A stretch of DNA of 64,000 nucleotides, from positions 62,001 through 126,000 of the forward strand of contig DATMML010000064.1 of assembly GCA_035570235.1 (NCBI GenBank), written 5' to 3'. Numbering within the stretch: the first letter of the stretch is position 1; each line of letters begins with the position of its first letter. Shown piece by piece: positions 17,466 through 25,936 of this stretch. Source of the DNA: Vicinamibacteria bacterium (GTDB lineage: Bacteria; Acidobacteriota; Vicinamibacteria; Fen-336). Under the pieces are notes generated by a model that saw only the letters and a program-made list of their open reading frames with translations, ran no database searches and was not told the DNA's origin. The position numbers and the translations under genes are program-made.

Positions 17466-18494
17466 ATGAAACAGATCCTCAGGCCCCTTTTGTGGCGCGC
17501 CGTCTTGCTAGCAGGCGCCCCGTTGCTCCTCTTCAGCTCGGTGCTTATCGCCGATTCAGTGGCCACAGTCGCTCGGTCATCGAATCTGCGCAAGGATCAC
17601 GACGTCTCGGCGGCCTTGGTGAAGCACCTTCCTGCTTCGACGCCGTTGACCGTCCTGGATACGAACCCCCAGAATGGCTACCTCCACGTTCGGACGGCCG
17701 AGGGCGATGAAGGTTGGGTTCTTGCAGGGAACGTCAATGCCGGAGCGGAAAGGCAGCCTGCTCACCACCCCACTCCCTTTGCGGCTCGGGCCGCCAAGGC
17801 GCGTTCGCGCAGCTCCGGACCTTGTGCCGCCTCGCTGAGCGATTGCACACCCGACGGCTGTGACTCTCCAGGCACCCCACACGCACTCCTCAACAACCGC
17901 AAGCGAACGGTACTCCCGGACGGTCCTGTGGTCACCCTCACCTTCGCTGACCTGCGGGCGCTGCAAGGTAGTACGGATCAGAAGGGCATTGCGCAGGGCG
18001 CCGACATAACCGATCGGGGCGTTCTCGTGGACCTCGACCTGGGTGGGGGCCGCAAGATCAGTGAAGGCACCCTCGTGCAGGTGGCCGGCTTCATCAGCCC
18101 AGAAAGAAACCTCGTCAAGGGGAGCGCTGAGTCCGTCAATTGCCGTCTCACCAGCGCCGACGAAACCGACGTGCACCTCCCCATTGTGGAGACGGCTGAA
18201 GGCACCGAGTTCGAGTCCCTGGTGGTAGAACCCATCCCTCAAGGCCGGCCCCCCAATTGGAACCTCACCCTTTGGAAAAACATCCAGACTGATGGGACCA
18301 AGCTCTTGGTCCGCGGACAGCTCATGTACGACAACATACACACCGTGAACGACGACCCGAGCCATACACAGGGCGGGCAACCCAAGAGGTTCACCCTCTG
18401 GGAAGTCCATCCCATCAGCGCGATCTTTGAGTGCGCCGTGCCTTCGAACGACTGCGACCCGGCGCGGGAAGCAGACTGGATCCAGGCGAAATGA
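17466..18494 (+). CDS. secreted SH3-domain protein, unknown function
   Basis: The protein has 342 residues; ATG 17466 follows TTGGAGGCG. A signal peptide or anchor (LLWRAVLLAGAPLLLFSSVL) is followed by a bacterial SH3 domain at about residues 35-95 (SNLRKDHDVSAALVKHLPA, then LTVLDTNPQNGYLHVRTAEG and DEGWVLAGNV). A linker has two Cys pairs (GPCAASLSDC and TPDGCD). The C-terminal domain of about 200 residues is probably beta-rich and I do not recognise it; it also has Cys residues (FECAVPSNDC). SH3b domains often bind peptidoglycan or peptides in the periplasm. It lies 100 bases downstream of the peroxidase and is probably part of the same transcription unit. Confidence 0.75.
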   Translation: MKQILRPLLWRAVLLAGAPLLLFSSVLIADSVATVARSSNLRKDHDVSAALVKHLPASTPLTVLDTNPQNGYLHVRTAEGDEGWVLAGNVNAGAERQPAHHPTPFAARAAKARSRSSGPCAASLSDCTPDGCDSPGTPHALLNNRKRTVLPDGPVVTLTFADLRALQGSTDQKGIAQGADITDRGVLVDLDLGGGRKISEGTLVQVAGFISPERNLVKGSAESVNCRLTSADETDVHLPIVETAEGTEFESLVVEPIPQGRPPNWNLTLWKNIQTDGTKLLVRGQLMYDNIHTVNDDPSHTQGGQPKRFTLWEVHPISAIFECAVPSNDCDPAREADWIQAK

Positions 18495-18670
18495 TCAACC
18501 TGGCCGGCCACGGGGAATGGGTTGGGTTCAATATCTGCCGGATCCGTGCGACCTTGCCCTACTCGCGTCGCTCGATGCCCTGCTGATACTCCCGGATCAA
18601 GTAGACCTGCGCGCCCAGTGCCCCCTTTCTACGATCAGGGAAGGGGCTGCGTTTAGCTAGGGGGTTAGTA

Positions 18671-20305
18671 GTGAGCTGGTTACGTGTTTCCTCATCGTTA
18701 TGGTTCATGATCGTCAGCGGCGCCCTGTTGAGCCTCGTGGGTTTTGGCGCCCATTGGTTGCCGGCCTCGCCTCCGATTCAGCATTGGGAAGGATGGGAAC
18801 TCGCTGCGATCTCATGGACGGGGCTGTTCGCGCTTTACTACCATTTCAATTCTCCGTTTGTTGGTGACTTCGGCTTCCATAGATGGATGACACTGTTGTG
18901 CCTTGTGGGCGTAGGCCTCTCAGCCGCACTAGCAGCAGTTTGTCTTGTGTTGTGGCATCTCCATCCCTCGCTGCACCAGCTTCTTGACGCGCATTTGTGG
19001 TTTGCCGGATTCATCTCGGCAATGCTGCTCCTCTCCGACGTGCTCTTTTATGGACGCCACGACGATCCAGTTGAAAAGGCAGCCTTTCTGCAGAGCGCCC
19101 TCTTTGCCGATCTCCCCGCAACGTTCGCTTTGGTTATCCTCATTGCGTTTAACACGTTCCATCATTTTCACCTTTGTGGCGAGAGCCTGGAGGCCTTCCT
19201 AGGGGGGGCCATCTCCTTACAATTTCTGGCAGCGAACGTCGTATTCGTTCTGATCCAAGGGGGCCTCGTGAGCAGGGCTCAGGCCGGATCGGCCGGCAGC
19301 TTCCTGACTCTGCTCAAGATTTCCACTGTTGCATGCATTCTTCTTGCGGTGGTGCCCTTTGGTTTCCTCGTCACGCACCGCCGTGACGAATGGATTGACT
19401 TTGAGTCCTGGCTCGGCCACGAGGGGGCTGCCCGGCGCCAGTTCGACCTAGACCAACAAGAAGGAAATATTCGCGGCTTGCTTTCTGGCGCTTGGAACTC
19501 CGGGACGAGCACGAGCAAAAGAGGGTTTGGCAGACCTGAAATCCAGACGGTGTTCTACATTCCAAATCAAGTGTGCGAATCCTCTCCTGGCCACCCCGGG
19601 AAGCTGGCCATCAAGCTCCAGAGAATCCGGGACCGTCCGGAGAGCCAACGGTTCGTATGCCTGTTTGTAACCGGGACACCCAGCTTCGCAGATGGAACAG
19701 CAGGTTCCGTTCTCTTGACGAGAGTGGCTTCGGGTGATCACGAATTTGCCATTGTGAGGCATGCTCGCTGGCTTGAACTACCCGATCTCGTAGAAGCCTT
19801 CGTGGTTACGAAGTATTGCGAGTCTGACTTGCCCTATACGGACTTTATTCAAATCCACACTCGCAAGTACCTAGGGACAGCGCCTGAAGACAGCGGAGAA
19901 GCCGAGGTGGACGTAGCTCTCGAGTCGGCAAAGGAGGTGAGCCGAGCGCATGTGTGGGAAATGCGACCGCGCGCTCAAGGTGCCGGGATCCCACTTGAGT
20001 TCCGAGAGGCTGGTGGAGTTGACGCTGGCATATCGCCGCTTGAGCCGCAATTTAGAGAGTGGATCCACTATGTCAACAGCTGCGTTAAGGGCGAGTCTGA
20101 ACCGCGTCCAGGGCCGACGGCCGACGGACCCTCCTGGAAAGATGCGAAGCAATTGCTGACGGAAGCGGCCATCTTGCTGGCTGAGAGCGAGTATAAATAT
20201 AAAAGGCACTGCGCCCTCACTTCGACGCGGAACGCTGTGGTATTCACCTACACGCTCAAGATCGAGCACGAACCGGGTGCAGCCCGGCCGACCACTGGGC
20301 CGTGA
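18671..20305 (+). CDS. membrane protein with C-terminal soluble domain, unknown
   Basis: This 544-residue protein begins at GTG 18671 behind an AGGGGGT site. The first 240 residues hold about seven hydrophobic helices, including LWFMIVSGALLSLVGFGAHW, TLLCLVGVGLSAALAAVCLV and a His-rich stretch, FNTFHHFHLCGE, at a membrane boundary. The remaining 300 residues are soluble and mixed alpha/beta (for example FVCLFVTGTPSFADG, HEFAIVRHARWLELPDLVEA), with no motif I can name. Base composition is visibly lower in GC than the urease or MoxR genes in this window. As the last gene of the co-directional run it may work with the peroxidase and SH3 protein, but no function is assigned. Confidence 0.7.
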   Translation: MSWLRVSSSLWFMIVSGALLSLVGFGAHWLPASPPIQHWEGWELAAISWTGLFALYYHFNSPFVGDFGFHRWMTLLCLVGVGLSAALAAVCLVLWHLHPSLHQLLDAHLWFAGFISAMLLLSDVLFYGRHDDPVEKAAFLQSALFADLPATFALVILIAFNTFHHFHLCGESLEAFLGGAISLQFLAANVVFVLIQGGLVSRAQAGSAGSFLTLLKISTVACILLAVVPFGFLVTHRRDEWIDFESWLGHEGAARRQFDLDQQEGNIRGLLSGAWNSGTSTSKRGFGRPEIQTVFYIPNQVCESSPGHPGKLAIKLQRIRDRPESQRFVCLFVTGTPSFADGTAGSVLLTRVASGDHEFAIVRHARWLELPDLVEAFVVTKYCESDLPYTDFIQIHTRKYLGTAPEDSGEAEVDVALESAKEVSRAHVWEMRPRAQGAGIPLEFREAGGVDAGISPLEPQFREWIHYVNSCVKGESEPRPGPTADGPSWKDAKQLLTEAAILLAESEYKYKRHCALTSTRNAVVFTYTLKIEHEPGAARPTTGP

Positions 20306-20700
20306 GCGTCACGCTTCCCCTCGACGTTGGGACACTCTGCTGTGGCCAGAAGGGCCGTCGCTCCTCGGCGGTCGCTGGCGCTGGCTTCGTCCGCCCTCTG
20401 TCTTTTAGTGCAGAAAGAGAGAGTGGCGGTAGCCTAGCGGGGCGAGTCGACATCACCCGCGCGATCGCCAGGCTCATAGGACAATAGCGCTTGACCCGCT
20501 ACCAGGCGGGAAGCCTGGCGTGTTCACGAGGATGGAAAGGATGAGGCATCGGCCCCGCAGCGGCTGCCGCAGACCGAGAGGCTCATCTTAGCTGCCCTGT
20601 GGAACAGAGCCAGGTGGAATTCCTCTCTACAAGGCTGCCCCCCGAGTCGCGGACGAGAGATGTGAGCGGCCTGAGGCAGCAATGGGAGGGAGTCCGGGCG
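20306..20700. other. intergenic region, 395 bases
   Basis: This separates the end of the membrane-protein run from the TfoX-like gene. A 61-codon frame (20302-20487) begins at a GTGA overlap but is not convincing. No tRNA fold, clear promoter or long repeat was seen. The region probably holds the terminator of one unit and the promoter of the next, but I cannot place them. Confidence 0.5.
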
Positions 20701-21069
20701 ATGGGCTACGACAATAAGACGGCTGATCGAGTGCGGCGGATACTCTCCCGTCGGCGGGACGTCGTCGAGAAGAGGATGGTCGGAGGACTGTCCTTCATTG
20801 TGAGCGGCGGCATGTGTTGCGGCGTCACCAGCACAGCGCTAATGGTTCGCGTGGGACCTGAAGCGCGCGAGTGGGCGTTGGCTCAGCCGCACGTGCGGGC
20901 GATGAAATTCGCTGGGCGGCCCTTGGCTGGCTTCGTGTGCGTCGATCCTGCAGGCTTTCGGACCGAGACGGCACTCGCAAGATGGGTTCAGCGGGGCGTC
21001 GATTTCGTATCGGGACTCCCCGCGAAGAGAAGGGCCACGAGGAAGGCTCGACCCAGGACGCCGTTGTGA
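20701..21069 (+). CDS. TfoX/Sxy N-terminal domain protein
   Basis: The 122-residue protein starts at ATG 20701, 10 bases after GGGAGGGAG; the longer upstream frame lacks family similarity. The pattern is that of the TfoX N-terminal domain: a short helix (TADRVRRILSRRRDVVEKRM), a beta-hairpin (GGLSFIVSGGMCCGVTSTAL), VRVGPEAREWAL, and a second half with MKFAGRPLAGFVCVDP and a final helix. The family is named after a competence regulator, but stand-alone N-terminal-domain proteins are common in soil bacteria and have no proven role. No competence genes are nearby. A hairpin follows the stop. Confidence 0.85.
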   Translation: MGYDNKTADRVRRILSRRRDVVEKRMVGGLSFIVSGGMCCGVTSTALMVRVGPEAREWALAQPHVRAMKFAGRPLAGFVCVDPAGFRTETALARWVQRGVDFVSGLPAKRRATRKARPRTPL

Positions 21070-21090
21070 GGTGGTTGCCGAGGCACTAGA

Positions 21091-21116
21091 GGGTTGGCGG
21101 CCACTCTCGCCAACCC
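21091..21116 (+). terminator. hairpin terminator after tfoX-like gene
   Basis: GGGTTGGCG (21091-21099) and CGCCAACCC (21108-21116) form a perfect 9-bp GC-rich stem with an 8-base loop, 22 bases after the TfoX-like stop. Only a short pyrimidine tail follows. The convergent SRPBCC gene ends at 21199, so it could serve both directions. Confidence 0.6.
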
Positions 21117-21198
21117 CCCTTGTGTCTGCCCGCTCGTCTGAAGCCCTTGCACGTTGGGCCGGCAGGACCGGGCGCTTGCTGATCACCTCCGGCAAGAC

Positions 21199-21672
21199 TT
21201 ACTGGACAAATGGCCGTTCGAGGTGTTCCGCCAACCCCTCGAGACAGCCGTGCCACCCCTCCCGGTGCCGATCGCGGACGCTTGGGTCAAGGATGCGTTG
21301 GTGCACGACAATGACCTCGGTCCCGTTGGCATGTGGCTCGAAGCGAACGTGAACCCGCTCTGGCGGTTGCGAAGCTGACTCCAGGCGCCACGTGTAGACG
21401 AGCTCGTGGGCTGGTTTGATGACCTCGAATTCCCCCACGATCCACACGATCCTCCCGTCGGGGTGTTGGTTGCCGATGCGGTAGCGGCCGCCGACCCGCA
21501 GATCGATCTGCGCATCCACACAGGTGACGTCACGGGGACCCCACCACTCCCTGAGGTGGGCGGGCTGGGTCCAGGCCTCGAAGACGGTGTCGGCCGTGGC
21601 ACGAATCACCCTGCGAACCTCCAGGCTCAGGGGCCGGAGCGGAGGAGCGTTCTTGGAATTCTCGTTGCCCAT
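21199..21672 (-). CDS. SRPBCC (AHSA1-like) protein
   Basis: This 157-residue protein of the START/Bet v1-like superfamily belongs to the branch named after the Hsp90 ATPase activator Aha1. Typical elements are VRRVIRATADTVFEAWTQPA, HLREWWGPRD, an RVGGRYRI strand, ELVYTWRLES and the C-terminal helix REGWHGCLEGLAEHLE. ATG 21672 is preferred over a TTG six codons earlier because GGAGAAG precedes it. It lies just downstream of, and almost overlaps, the ArsR-type regulator. This pairing is very common: the regulator usually controls the SRPBCC gene. The fold has a hydrophobic cavity, so binding of a small lipophilic ligand is plausible, but the ligand is unknown. Confidence 0.9.
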   Translation of the reverse strand: MGNENSKNAPPLRPLSLEVRRVIRATADTVFEAWTQPAHLREWWGPRDVTCVDAQIDLRVGGRYRIGNQHPDGRIVWIVGEFEVIKPAHELVYTWRLESASQPPERVHVRFEPHANGTEVIVVHQRILDPSVRDRHREGWHGCLEGLAEHLERPFVQ

Positions 21673-21686
21673 CACTTCTCCGTGAC

Positions 21687-22058
21687 TCAACGACCGCCGT
21701 CTTGCTTATTCTTGTCCTGCTCGACATAGCGGGCGAGTGCGTCGAGGGTTTCTTCCCAGAAGGGTCGGTAGCGACTCAGCCACTGGTCCGCCTCCCGCAA
21801 GGGCTCCGCGCCGAGCGAGCACCGGTGGACGCGGCCATCGACGTCCCGGACGAGCAGCCGGGCGCGCTCCAGGACTTTCAGGTGCTTGGACACCGCGGGG
21901 AGGGACATTTTGAAGGGCTCGGCGAGATCGGTCACCTTGGTCGGCCCCTGAGCGAGGCTACCGAGAAGGGCCCGCCGAGTGGGGTCGGCAAGGGCCCGGA
22001 AGACCAGGTTGAGCCGATCCTCGGCTTTAGATCTCCTGTAGGAAGCACTTGACAGCAT
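21687..22058 (-). CDS. ArsR/SmtB-family transcriptional regulator
   Basis: This 123-residue winged-helix protein begins with FRALADPTRRALLGSLAQGP, the characteristic first helices of the ArsR family. The recognition unit is LAEPFKMSLPAVSKHLKVLE, followed by a wing (LLVRDVDGRVHRCSL). There is no Cys-rich metal site (no CVC motif in the recognition helix), so it is not a classical arsenic sensor. It belongs to the ArsR subgroup that travels with SRPBCC genes. A perfect 16-bp palindrome lies 26 bases upstream of its start, between it and a divergent gene, and is the likely operator. It is probably autoregulated and represses both directions. Confidence 0.92.
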   Translation of the reverse strand: MLSSASYRRSKAEDRLNLVFRALADPTRRALLGSLAQGPTKVTDLAEPFKMSLPAVSKHLKVLERARLLVRDVDGRVHRCSLGAEPLREADQWLSRYRPFWEETLDALARYVEQDKNKQDGGR

Positions 22059-22083
22059 GGGGAGACCTCACTAAACTCAATAT

Positions 22084-22099
22084 TAAACCATATGGTTTA
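22084..22099. promoter_or_regulatory. palindromic operator in divergent promoter
   Basis: TAAACCATATGGTTTA is a perfect 16-bp inverted repeat in an AT-rich patch between arsR-type and SRPBCC genes read in opposite directions. Its centre, AACCATATGGTT, matches the type of operator known for ArsR regulators paired with SRPBCC proteins. Binding there would block both promoters. The assignment to the adjacent regulator is inference. Confidence 0.75.
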
Positions 22100-22187
22100 C
22101 TTAGTCAATGACCGATCGCGTCGTCTATCTAGCGCACAGTAAACAAGTTGTCAGGATTTGCGGCCAGAACTGAGGGGGCAAGTGGTG

Positions 22188-22739
22188 ATGAATGAAAATG
22201 TGAAGCCGAGGGTGGTGACCCTCGTGAGCGCAAGGTCACGAGGGCTCGTGATCTCCGGAGCCATCCTACTTGGTGGTCTGGCCACGGTTGGCCTCGGCCC
22301 CGGGCCTCGCCCAAAGCCCTCAGCTGAAGACAAAGCGGTCGAGGCGGCCTCGGCGTCAATCTCAATCCACCAGGAGATCGACCTAAACGCGAGTCCGCAG
22401 CGCGTCTACGAGGCGCTCTTGGACGCCAAGCAGTTCAACACGTTCTCGGGCCTTCCGGCCGAGATCCATCGCGAAGCCGGCGGGGACTTCTCGTGCTTCG
22501 GCGGCCACATCGTGGGACGAAACGTCGAGCTCGTGCCCAACCAGCGGATTGTTCAGGCCTGGCGCGCCGTCGGCTGGCCCGAGGGCGCCTATTCCATCGC
22601 CAAGTTTGAGTTGAAGGCACAGGGCTCCGGGACCCGGGTGATCCTGGATCACAGGGGTTTTCCGGAGGGGTTGAAGGATCATCTCGCCCAAGGCTGGAAG
22701 GAACACTACTGGGATAACCTGACCAAGTACTTCCCCTGA
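22188..22739 (+). CDS. membrane-anchored or exported SRPBCC protein
   Basis: This 183-residue protein starts at ATG 22188, after GAGGGGGC. Unlike normal cytosolic SRPBCC proteins it begins with a basic stretch and a hydrophobic helix (GLVISGAILLGGLATVGLGP), then a Pro-rich linker. The domain itself starts at about residue 50: IHQEIDLNASPQRVYEALLD, with FSGLPAEIHREAGGDFSCFG, IVQAWRAVGWPEG and the last helix WKEHYWDNLTKYF. It is divergent from the ArsR gene across the palindromic operator, so both SRPBCC proteins are probably under one regulator, one inside the cell and one at or beyond the membrane. Ligand unknown. Confidence 0.85.
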   Translation: MNENVKPRVVTLVSARSRGLVISGAILLGGLATVGLGPGPRPKPSAEDKAVEAASASISIHQEIDLNASPQRVYEALLDAKQFNTFSGLPAEIHREAGGDFSCFGGHIVGRNVELVPNQRIVQAWRAVGWPEGAYSIAKFELKAQGSGTRVILDHRGFPEGLKDHLAQGWKEHYWDNLTKYFP

Positions 22740-23008
22740 GCAGGTCCTCGTGGTCGTGAGGTCGCCCCGCCCGGGGTCGGGCGCGGTTAGGCGGAGAGAA
22801 TTGGGGGCGCCGAGGACAAGCCCGGTCTAGGGGGCGGAATGTGTCAATGATTGTGAGACGGTCAACGAGTGGTTTGTTGGCGTTCCTCCAGCCGCCGATC
22901 ATAGCGGTGACGAACTCTTGGTCCGATCGGATCTCGGGAGACGAAGCGTCCTACTTGGGGTCGTGCGTTGTAGTAGATAAAACGCACCCTCCGCGCTTCG
23001 GCGGCACC

Positions 23009-23587
23009 TCACGGGAGCGGTGGACTACGTGATCGTCGTCCCCTCGGTGTTCGCGTCAAATGGAGCGCTGCGGTCCAGCCAACAGAGGACTTGTAAACCT
23101 GGGCATCCACGTTCAGCGTTTCGTCAACCGAGTTCCAAGAAAAGGAGTCAGGCGGGGCGCCAGGTCTGGTACTCGCCAGGACTTCAGACCGGATTTTCGG
23201 AGGAGCGCCTGTCGCGCGGACTAGTCGATCCAGTTCGTCGATGGCGTCGATCGCTCTGTGCGAAGTTCGCTTCACAATCACCGCCGTCAGACCGCGCGCG
23301 TCGTCGGCACTTCCAGTGTCGAATACGAATGTCGTACAGCACTCACACTCGCCGTCAATCACTCGCCCAGACCACGTGAACATGCGATGGGGTGTATCGG
23401 AGTCACTGGGGCTCATTGGTCCCGGCACGACTTGCAGGATGTCTTTCAGAGTCAGCGTCTCTCCTGGCGAGCTCCCTAAGCGCTTCAAGAGTTGCTCGTC
23501 GGCCCCTAGGCTGCGGCATACGCTGGGGGGTGACGAACCGCCAGAGAGTGTTAGCAGGATCGGAAGTATGGCGTAAGTTGAGGTCAT
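23009..23587 (-). CDS. small secreted protein, unknown
   Basis: A 192-residue frame opens with a short hydrophobic leader (MTSTYAILPILLTLSGGSS) consistent with a Sec signal peptide. AGGAGG lies 13 bases upstream, a long but usable spacing. The mature part has a Cys cluster (DGECECCTTFVFDTG) reminiscent of surface-exposed knots. I do not recognise a family. The C-terminal 15 residues are Arg/Pro-rich and may reflect frame drift. Its start lies 49 bases after the stop of the DUF4388 gene on the same strand, so the two may be co-transcribed. Confidence 0.55.
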   Translation of the reverse strand: MTSTYAILPILLTLSGGSSPPSVCRSLGADEQLLKRLGSSPGETLTLKDILQVVPGPMSPSDSDTPHRMFTWSGRVIDGECECCTTFVFDTGSADDARGLTAVIVKRTSHRAIDAIDELDRLVRATGAPPKIRSEVLASTRPGAPPDSFSWNSVDETLNVDAQVYKSSVGWTAALHLTRTPRGRRSRSPPLP

Positions 23588-23636
23588 TGACGATTCGCGG
23601 CCTCCTGGGTTGCTCTCGACTGAAGGGGAGGAATCA

Positions 23637-24413
23637 TCACGAATCGAGAACGAACTCCAAGCCGTCATCATCGAGGGGCCGTTCTGTCGTCACCGCTACG
23701 CGCCTGACGACACCGATGACCCGGAAAGCCCATAGCGTGCGGCAGACCTCAAAGCTGGAAAGGCGGGACTGCGCACAGAGGAACTCGACGTCGCGGGCCT
23801 CCCCCAGGGAAGCCACGAGCTCCATAGCCTGAGGCGAGAGACTCATCTGCTGGATCGTGGCCTCCTGGCCCCCGCAGCGCACGTAGCGCGCCTCCAACCC
23901 CCCAACCGCGCGCTCTATTCGGGTCCAGGACTCGATCCTCCTTATGCCCTCGAGGATCACGCTCGGTGTGTTGATGTTCAGGGTGATGGACTCGTGGGAT
24001 TCCGCTCCCTCGTCGAGCCGATAGCGCCCTTCAGTCCACTGGAACGCCCCGTAGATGATCTCCTGGGTCTGGTCGACGACCGCCCGCACGAGGTCTTTGG
24101 GGGCAAGTGTGCCCTGCTCCACCAGGATGGTCCCCAGCCGCTTGCCGGGTGTGATGGCCTTGGACCCGTCGACGAGCTGCCGCAGGGTGAGGGCGCCCCG
24201 CCGCAGCAGGAGCGTTCCCAGCCGGCTGTCGGGATCGGAGGAGGAGGCAAAGACCATCCTGCCGTCCTTCAAGCTCACACGCACTTCCACAGCTGTCCGA
24301 CCCAGGATCAGCACGCCCGTCCAAAGGCGCCGACTCAGGTCCAGGACCAGATCGGGCAGGTCCTGTTCTCCCAGGTTCCCTTCGGGCCGCGGGGATGAAG
24401 CCTCTGTTCCCAT
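23637..24413 (-). CDS. DUF4388 domain protein
   Basis: This 258-residue cytosolic protein has an N-terminal DUF4388 (PATAN-like) domain: LPDLVLDLSRRLWTGVLILG, VSLKDGRMVFASSSDPDSRL, GTLLLRRGALTLRQL, and then KRLGTILVEQGTLAPKDLVR and EIIYGAFQWTEGRYRLDEG. The C-terminal 100 residues are helical and resemble a winged-helix-like tail. DUF4388 proteins are frequent in Acidobacteriota, myxobacteria and Thermus, often near two-component or motility systems, where they act as signalling adaptors. This one is 62 bases downstream of ureD on the same strand and could receive read-through from the urease operon, though a functional link is doubtful. Confidence 0.85.
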   Translation of the reverse strand: MGTEASSPRPEGNLGEQDLPDLVLDLSRRLWTGVLILGRTAVEVRVSLKDGRMVFASSSDPDSRLGTLLLRRGALTLRQLVDGSKAITPGKRLGTILVEQGTLAPKDLVRAVVDQTQEIIYGAFQWTEGRYRLDEGAESHESITLNINTPSVILEGIRRIESWTRIERAVGGLEARYVRCGGQEATIQQMSLSPQAMELVASLGEARDVEFLCAQSRLSSFEVCRTLWAFRVIGVVRRVAVTTERPLDDDGLEFVLDS

Positions 24414-24474
24414 GCGCGGCTGATTATCGGAGATTACTGAGTCTGCGCCAAGCGCGGAACCTTGTTCCTTCTCA

Positions 24475-25308
24475 TCATGGATTCAGCGCCCGCCCTACTC
24501 GAGCCCGTGCTTCGTGGAAGCGGGGGCCGGATGGGGCCAGCAAACGCACGAGCAGGAAACGCCGGTCGAGCTCGTCGACCGCAGCCCGCATCCCCCCGAA
24601 AGCCTCGAGCTCCTCGTGGAGACCCTCCACAACGGCTGCGTCGATTTGGCGTCCGGTTATCAGCGTCGTTCCCAGATACGAGGCATCGCTGGCGACCCAC
24701 GGCCGGGACACGTCTTCCTCGCTGGGCTCGACCCGGTAGCGTTCCAGGTATTCGAGCGAACCAGCGCGTGACACCGCCAGCTCGTGGGCCAGGGTGGCGA
24801 ACATCCATTGCTCGCCCCGCGCCTTCCGCCCGCTCATCAATGCATCGCTCCAGTAGAGATAGCCGCTGTCGGAGAGGTCTATCTCGATCCGTTGGTCGAT
24901 CCGGGCCCCTGCGAATGGGATCAGCGGCTTCCACTGGCATTGCAGCCGGGCGTCATGCCCGATGTAATACGTGCTCAGGAGCCGCGCCACGCTCCCTTCA
25001 GGGCTGGGATGCACCTGCAAGGCCGATTGGGACGTCAGCCGCACCGACGCGCCCCGCTCCACACGGATCCTTTGCTCGAAGCAGTCGCCGCCGAAGACGC
25101 CCGGGGCGGACGAGGCGAGAATCACGTGAAGTCCCTCGCCCTCTCGGAAGCACCGGCCGACGCGGAGCGGCGGCTCCGCGTACGCGTCTGCCAGCACGGT
25201 TCGACCGTTCCGACAGGCAAACCGCAGCTCGAGCCTGGCATGCCGGCCGATCGTCGACAGGGAACGGCGATCGCGACTCTCGACAAGCGGTTCGGCCGAC
25301 CCGCGCAT
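24475..25308 (-). CDS. ureD: urease accessory protein UreD
   Basis: This 277-residue protein is the scaffold that contacts apo-urease and channels nickel with UreF and UreG. Family landmarks are RVGRCFREGEGLHVILASSA, GVFGGDCFEQRIRVERGA, the ALQVHPSPEG loop, the core YYIGHDARLQCQWKPLIPFA, and MFATLAHELAVSR. The start is taken at ATG 25308, 7 bases after the ureG stop; longer frames run back into ureG. In many bacteria ureD is the first gene of the operon; here it is last. The DUF4388 gene follows on the same strand. Confidence 0.93.
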   Translation of the reverse strand: MRGSAEPLVESRDRRSLSTIGRHARLELRFACRNGRTVLADAYAEPPLRVGRCFREGEGLHVILASSAPGVFGGDCFEQRIRVERGASVRLTSQSALQVHPSPEGSVARLLSTYYIGHDARLQCQWKPLIPFAGARIDQRIEIDLSDSGYLYWSDALMSGRKARGEQWMFATLAHELAVSRAGSLEYLERYRVEPSEEDVSRPWVASDASYLGTTLITGRQIDAAVVEGLHEELEAFGGMRAAVDELDRRFLLVRLLAPSGPRFHEARARVGRALNP

Positions 25309-25315
25309 CACTAGA

Positions 25316-25936
25316 CTAGCCGGCGACATCTTCGTAAAGCAGATCACGCCGAATCCACGTCACCACATTCTCGAGGCCCGCACCGTTCTTGAGGTTGGTG
25401 AACACGAACGGCCGATCGCGTCGCATCAGCTTCGCGTCCCGTGCCATGACGTCGAGGCTGGCGCCCACGTGCGGTGCGAGATCGATCTTGTTGATCACCA
25501 GGAGGTCGGACCGTGTCACCCCCGGTCCGCCTTTGCGTGGGATCTTGTCGCCGCCCGATACGTCGATGACGTAGATCGACGCGTCCACGAGCTCCGGACT
25601 GAAGCTCGCCGCCAGATTGTCCCCCCCGCTCTCCAGGAACACGATGGCCAGATCAGGATGCCGGTGGCAGAGCTCGTCGAGAGCGTCGAAGTTCATCGAC
25701 GCATCCTCCCGAATGGCCGTGTGGGGGCATCCTCCGGTCTGCACGCCGATGATGCGGTCGGCGGGCAGGGCTTCGCTCCGAACCAGAAACTCCATGTCCT
25801 CGCGCGTGAAGATGTCGTTCGTGATGACGCCCAGGCGGTACCGCTCGCGCATGGCCTTGCAGAGAGAATCGACGAGCGCGGTCTTGCCGGATCCCACTGG
25901 TCCGCCGATCCCGATCCGTAGGGGGGTGCGGCTCAC
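25316..25936 (-). CDS. ureG: urease accessory GTPase UreG
   Basis: This 206-residue SIMIBI-class GTPase delivers nickel to urease. The P-loop GGPVGSGKT is at residues 11-19, and the conserved metal-binding Cys-Pro-His is in [19 protein letters not shown]. Next come [38 protein letters not shown] and the guanine-specificity motif NKIDLAP. It starts with GTG overlapping the ureF stop (GTGA), showing tight coupling. Length and motifs are entirely typical. Confidence 0.97.
   Translation of the reverse strand: MSRTPLRIGIGGPVGSGKTALVDSLCKAMRERYRLGVITNDIFTREDMEFLVRSEALPADRIIGVQTGGCPHTAIREDASMNFDALDELCHRHPDLAIVFLESGGDNLAASFSPELVDASIYVIDVSGGDKIPRKGGPGVTRSDLLVINKIDLAPHVGASLDVMARDAKLMRRDRPFVFTNLKNGAGLENVVTWIRRDLLYEDVAG

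Noticed and set aside
20420-20470. tRNA-like sequence with a TAGC-containing stretch
   Set aside because: No acceptor stem, anticodon arm or T-loop could be built.
20302-20487. 61-codon frame starting at a GTGA overlap after the membrane protein
   Set aside because: Protein-like features are lacking, there is no downstream coupling, and the frame is short.
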